A stretch of DNA of 64,000 nt, from positions 1-64,000 of the forward strand of contig JAUMYQ010000007.1 in assembly GCA_030528555.1 (NCBI GenBank), read 5' to 3'. Position 1 is the first letter of the stretch. Each line of letters starts with the position of its first letter. This document shows, piece by piece, positions 61,819 to 64,000 of the stretch. Under the pieces are notes generated by a model. It was not told the DNA's origin, searched no databases, and was given only the letters and a program-made list of their open reading frames with translations. The DNA is from Porphyromonadaceae bacterium (lineage in GTDB: Bacteria; Bacteroidota; Bacteroidia; Bacteroidales; Porphyromonadaceae). The translations under genes and the position numbers were made by a program.

Positions 61819-63786
61819 ATGATTGTTTGCATTGCCGAGAAGCCCAGTGTAGCTCGTGACATCGCCTCCATCCTAGGAGCTAATAAGCGCATAGTACACC
61901 AAGGTGCAGGTTACATAGAGGGCAACGGCTACCAAGTTACATGGACCTTTGGACACCTATGTACACTCAAAGAACCACACGACTACACCTCTGACTGGAA
62001 GGAGTGGCGACTAAATAGCCTCCCTCTCATCCCCGAACGGTTCGGCATCAAGAGCATCAATATTGACCTCTATAAACGACAGCTAGCCATCATCAAGAGG
62101 CTACTGCATACAGCCATGATGGTCATCAATTGTGGTGATGCTGGTCAAGAGGGAGAGCTTATACAACGTTGGGTACTACAGAAAGCAGGTTGTAACGTAC
62201 CTATCAAGCGTCTATGGATATCGTCTCTGACAGACGAGGCCCTCCGAGAGGGCTTCTCTAATCTGCGAGAGGAGGAGGAGTTTCGGTCGCTCTATGAGGC
62301 TGGTCTAGCTCGTTCTATCGGTGACTGGCTTCTCGGCATCAATGCCACACGGCTTTACTCTATTCGCTATGGGGGGCGAGGACAGGTGTTATCCATCGGG
62401 CGCGTACAGACCCCAACCTTAGCTCTCATTGTCCAGAGGCAAGACGAGATTGAGCGTTTCTCTCCCGAAAGGTATTGGGAGCTAAAGACCGTCTATCGGG
62501 ATACCCTCTTTACGGCAGAGAAGAGCAAGTACAAAGACAGAGAGAAAGCCGAACAAATACTTGCGAATATCACAAATTCACCAATACAAATTACCTCTGT
62601 AAAGAAGAAAATTAGCAAAGAACTTCCTCCACGGCTCTTCGATCTGACAAGCCTACAGGTGGCATGTAATAAAAAGTTTGGCATGACAGCCGAACAGACC
62701 CTCTCAACGATCCAACTACTCTACGAAAAGAAGATCACCACCTACCCTCGTGTCGATAGTACCTACCTCAGTGACGACATATACCCCAAGATAAAAAATA
62801 TACTCCTCGGGCTAGTCACCTATCGCCCACTAGTCGAGCCAATCCTCGCAAATAAGACCATACGAAAAAGCAAAAAGGTCTTCGATAGCAGCAAGGTAAC
62901 CGATCACCACGCTATCATTCCTACAGGACAACCTGCACATGGGTTAACGGATATGGAGACTAAGGTGTTTGACCTGGTAACGAAGCACTTCATTGCAGCT
63001 TTCTATCCCGACTGCTGCATCAGCACAACCACCATACTAGGCAAGGTTAATCAAGTAAATTTCAAGACCTCAGGTAAAGAAGTGCTCGAACCTGGCTGGC
63101 GAGAGGTCTTTGAAAGTCTAAACAAGACCTCAAAGTCCGAGACGCAAAGCAAGGACGAAGAGAACGAGCAGGACGAGGTGGAGTATACCCTACCAGCCTT
63201 CATAGAAGGAGAGAGTGGAGAGCATAGTCCGAGCCTCAAGGAGCGCCAAACTCAGCCTCCCAAACCATACACCGAAGCTACACTCCTAAGGGCGATGGAA
63301 ACAGCAGGCAAGCTCATTGACAACGATGAACTGCGTGATGCGCTCAAAGAAAATGGGATCGGCCGCCCCTCTACTCGAGCCAGCATCATCGAAACACTAT
63401 TCAAACGAGGTTATATAACCAAAGAAAAACGCAAAGAACTATGGGCCACCCCTACAGGAGTAAGATTAATACGTACTATCAACTATGACCTACTCAAGAG
63501 TGCTGAGCTAACGGGACAGTGGGAACGCAAGCTTCGGCAAATAGAACGCAAGGAGCTAGAAGCAAAAACGTTCTTAGATGAGCTCAAAGCATTGGTACGG
63601 CATCTGACTACCTCAGTACTCATGCCACAACATACCCTCTCTACTCCCAACCTCCCCACATGCCCCAAATGTGGGGCTGGGCAAATCATCCGTGGACGTA
63701 CTGCCTACGGATGCAATCGCTATGCTGAGGGCTGTGACTACCGCCTCAGCTACGACGAATATGCTCAAACCTATCCAGGGCAATAA
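61819..63786 (+). CDS. topB: DNA topoisomerase III
   Basis: The product is 655 residues. The Toprim domain begins IVCIAEKPSVARDIASILGA. DAGQEGELIQRWVL follows, and the catalytic Tyr is in TTYPRVDSTYLSDD. VTDHHAIIPTG and NGIGRPSTRASIIE mark the type IA fold. A C-terminal zinc finger (CPKCGAGQIIRGRTAYGCNR) completes it. It decatenates and relaxes DNA, often with RecQ. A small gap separates it from the next gene. Confidence 0.96.
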   Translation: MIVCIAEKPSVARDIASILGANKRIVHQGAGYIEGNGYQVTWTFGHLCTLKEPHDYTSDWKEWRLNSLPLIPERFGIKSINIDLYKRQLAIIKRLLHTAMMVINCGDAGQEGELIQRWVLQKAGCNVPIKRLWISSLTDEALREGFSNLREEEEFRSLYEAGLARSIGDWLLGINATRLYSIRYGGRGQVLSIGRVQTPTLALIVQRQDEIERFSPERYWELKTVYRDTLFTAEKSKYKDREKAEQILANITNSPIQITSVKKKISKELPPRLFDLTSLQVACNKKFGMTAEQTLSTIQLLYEKKITTYPRVDSTYLSDDIYPKIKNILLGLVTYRPLVEPILANKTIRKSKKVFDSSKVTDHHAIIPTGQPAHGLTDMETKVFDLVTKHFIAAFYPDCCISTTTILGKVNQVNFKTSGKEVLEPGWREVFESLNKTSKSETQSKDEENEQDEVEYTLPAFIEGESGEHSPSLKERQTQPPKPYTEATLLRAMETAGKLIDNDELRDALKENGIGRPSTRASIIETLFKRGYITKEKRKELWATPTGVRLIRTINYDLLKSAELTGQWERKLRQIERKELEAKTFLDELKALVRHLTTSVLMPQHTLSTPNLPTCPKCGAGQIIRGRTAYGCNRYAEGCDYRLSYDEYAQTYPGQ

Positions 63787-63811
63787 CCTTCACCCTCAAA
63801 AGTATCACGAC

Positions 63812-64000
63812 ATGGCAAATAACATCATCATATCCTCCACGAGCAAGGCTGACAAATACAAAGAGCTTCTCCCCCAGATAGAGACGCTCATAGCACATGA
63901 AGAGGACCAAATAGCCAACTTAGCCAATGTTACAGCCGCCCTAAAGACTACTTTCAACTTCTTTTGGGTCGGCTTTTATCTGGTGCGAGAAGGTTCTCTA
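63812..64000 (+). CDS. GAF-domain free methionine-R-sulfoxide reductase, truncated by window edge
   Basis: The frame opens at ATG 63812, 25 bp after topB, and runs 63 codons to the window end. It reads ISSTSKADKYKELLPQIETL, then ANLANVTAALKTTFNFFWVG and FYLVREG. The N-terminal helix plus F-F-W-V-G-F-Y strand is the fRMsr/YebR signature. The catalytic cysteines lie beyond the window. It would reduce free methionine sulfoxide. Confidence 0.85.
   Translation, partial: MANNIIISSTSKADKYKELLPQIETLIAHEEDQIANLANVTAALKTTFNFFWVGFYLVREGSL

Overview
The window looks like a Porphyromonas-type member of the Bacteroidota. The evidence is a porZ-like type IX secretion gene, Bacteroidota promoters of the TTTG-N19-TAnnTTTG kind, Bacteroidota-style lipoproteins, a peptidase-rich gene set and weak Shine-Dalgarno signals. 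The species cannot be named from this sequence alone.

Bases 1 to about 9,850 are the right end of a prophage or integrated phage-like element whose remainder lies off the left edge. A leftward early operon encodes a truncated replication protein (DUF4373/Lin1244-like), a NinB-like protein, a YqaJ-type exonuclease, a RecT annealing protein and several small phage proteins. A leftward promoter at 5467-5498 is covered by AAGCAA repeats. Diverging from it is an S24/LexA-type repressor gene, followed by an AT-rich two-gene cargo: a four-helix membrane protein and a membrane-anchored, coiled-coil, Mrr-type nuclease. A tyrosine integrase follows. The cargo sits between repressor and integrase, a position where phages often carry defence or exclusion genes, and it is the best candidate here for an undescribed system.

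From 9,859 onward the sequence is chromosomal. 9.8-22.5 kb is mostly leftward housekeeping: tilS, a zinc-ribbon protein, a NIF3-like protein, aspS, the rimP-nusA-infB operon, two envelope-associated proteins of unknown role and kdsA. 22.6-33.2 kb holds an epimerase, an M24 aminopeptidase, a gamma-carbonic-anhydrase-like protein, pepD, an OmpH-like lipoprotein, a non-specific nuclease, a two-half ChrA transporter and recQ. 33.6-45.1 kb holds a Tyr/Ser/Gly/His-rich exported protein, an OmpP1/FadL barrel, a lipoprotein with a fresh internal duplication, an acyl-CoA ligase, ybeY, fhs, an acetyltransferase and an iron alcohol dehydrogenase. 45.6-49.6 kb holds an ABC/GntR/GIN-domain operon and a YceI lipoprotein.

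From 59.8 down to 49.7 kb an eight-gene leftward run (rdgB-like, porZ, plsC-like, GNAT-AlkD fusion, EpsG-like polymerase, GT4 glycosyltransferase, murI, GH92 mannosidase) joins type IX secretion to envelope glycan functions. The right edge carries a YjbR protein, birA, a SpoU methyltransferase, topB and the start of a GAF-domain methionine sulfoxide reductase.

A repeat of about 110-120 bp, built from TTCCCGAA units around a near-perfect hairpin, occurs in three intergenic regions (26.1, 37.8 and 45.3 kb). I recognised no tRNA, rRNA, CRISPR array or insertion sequence. Assignments rest on reading the sequence and remembered family motifs; no search was run.
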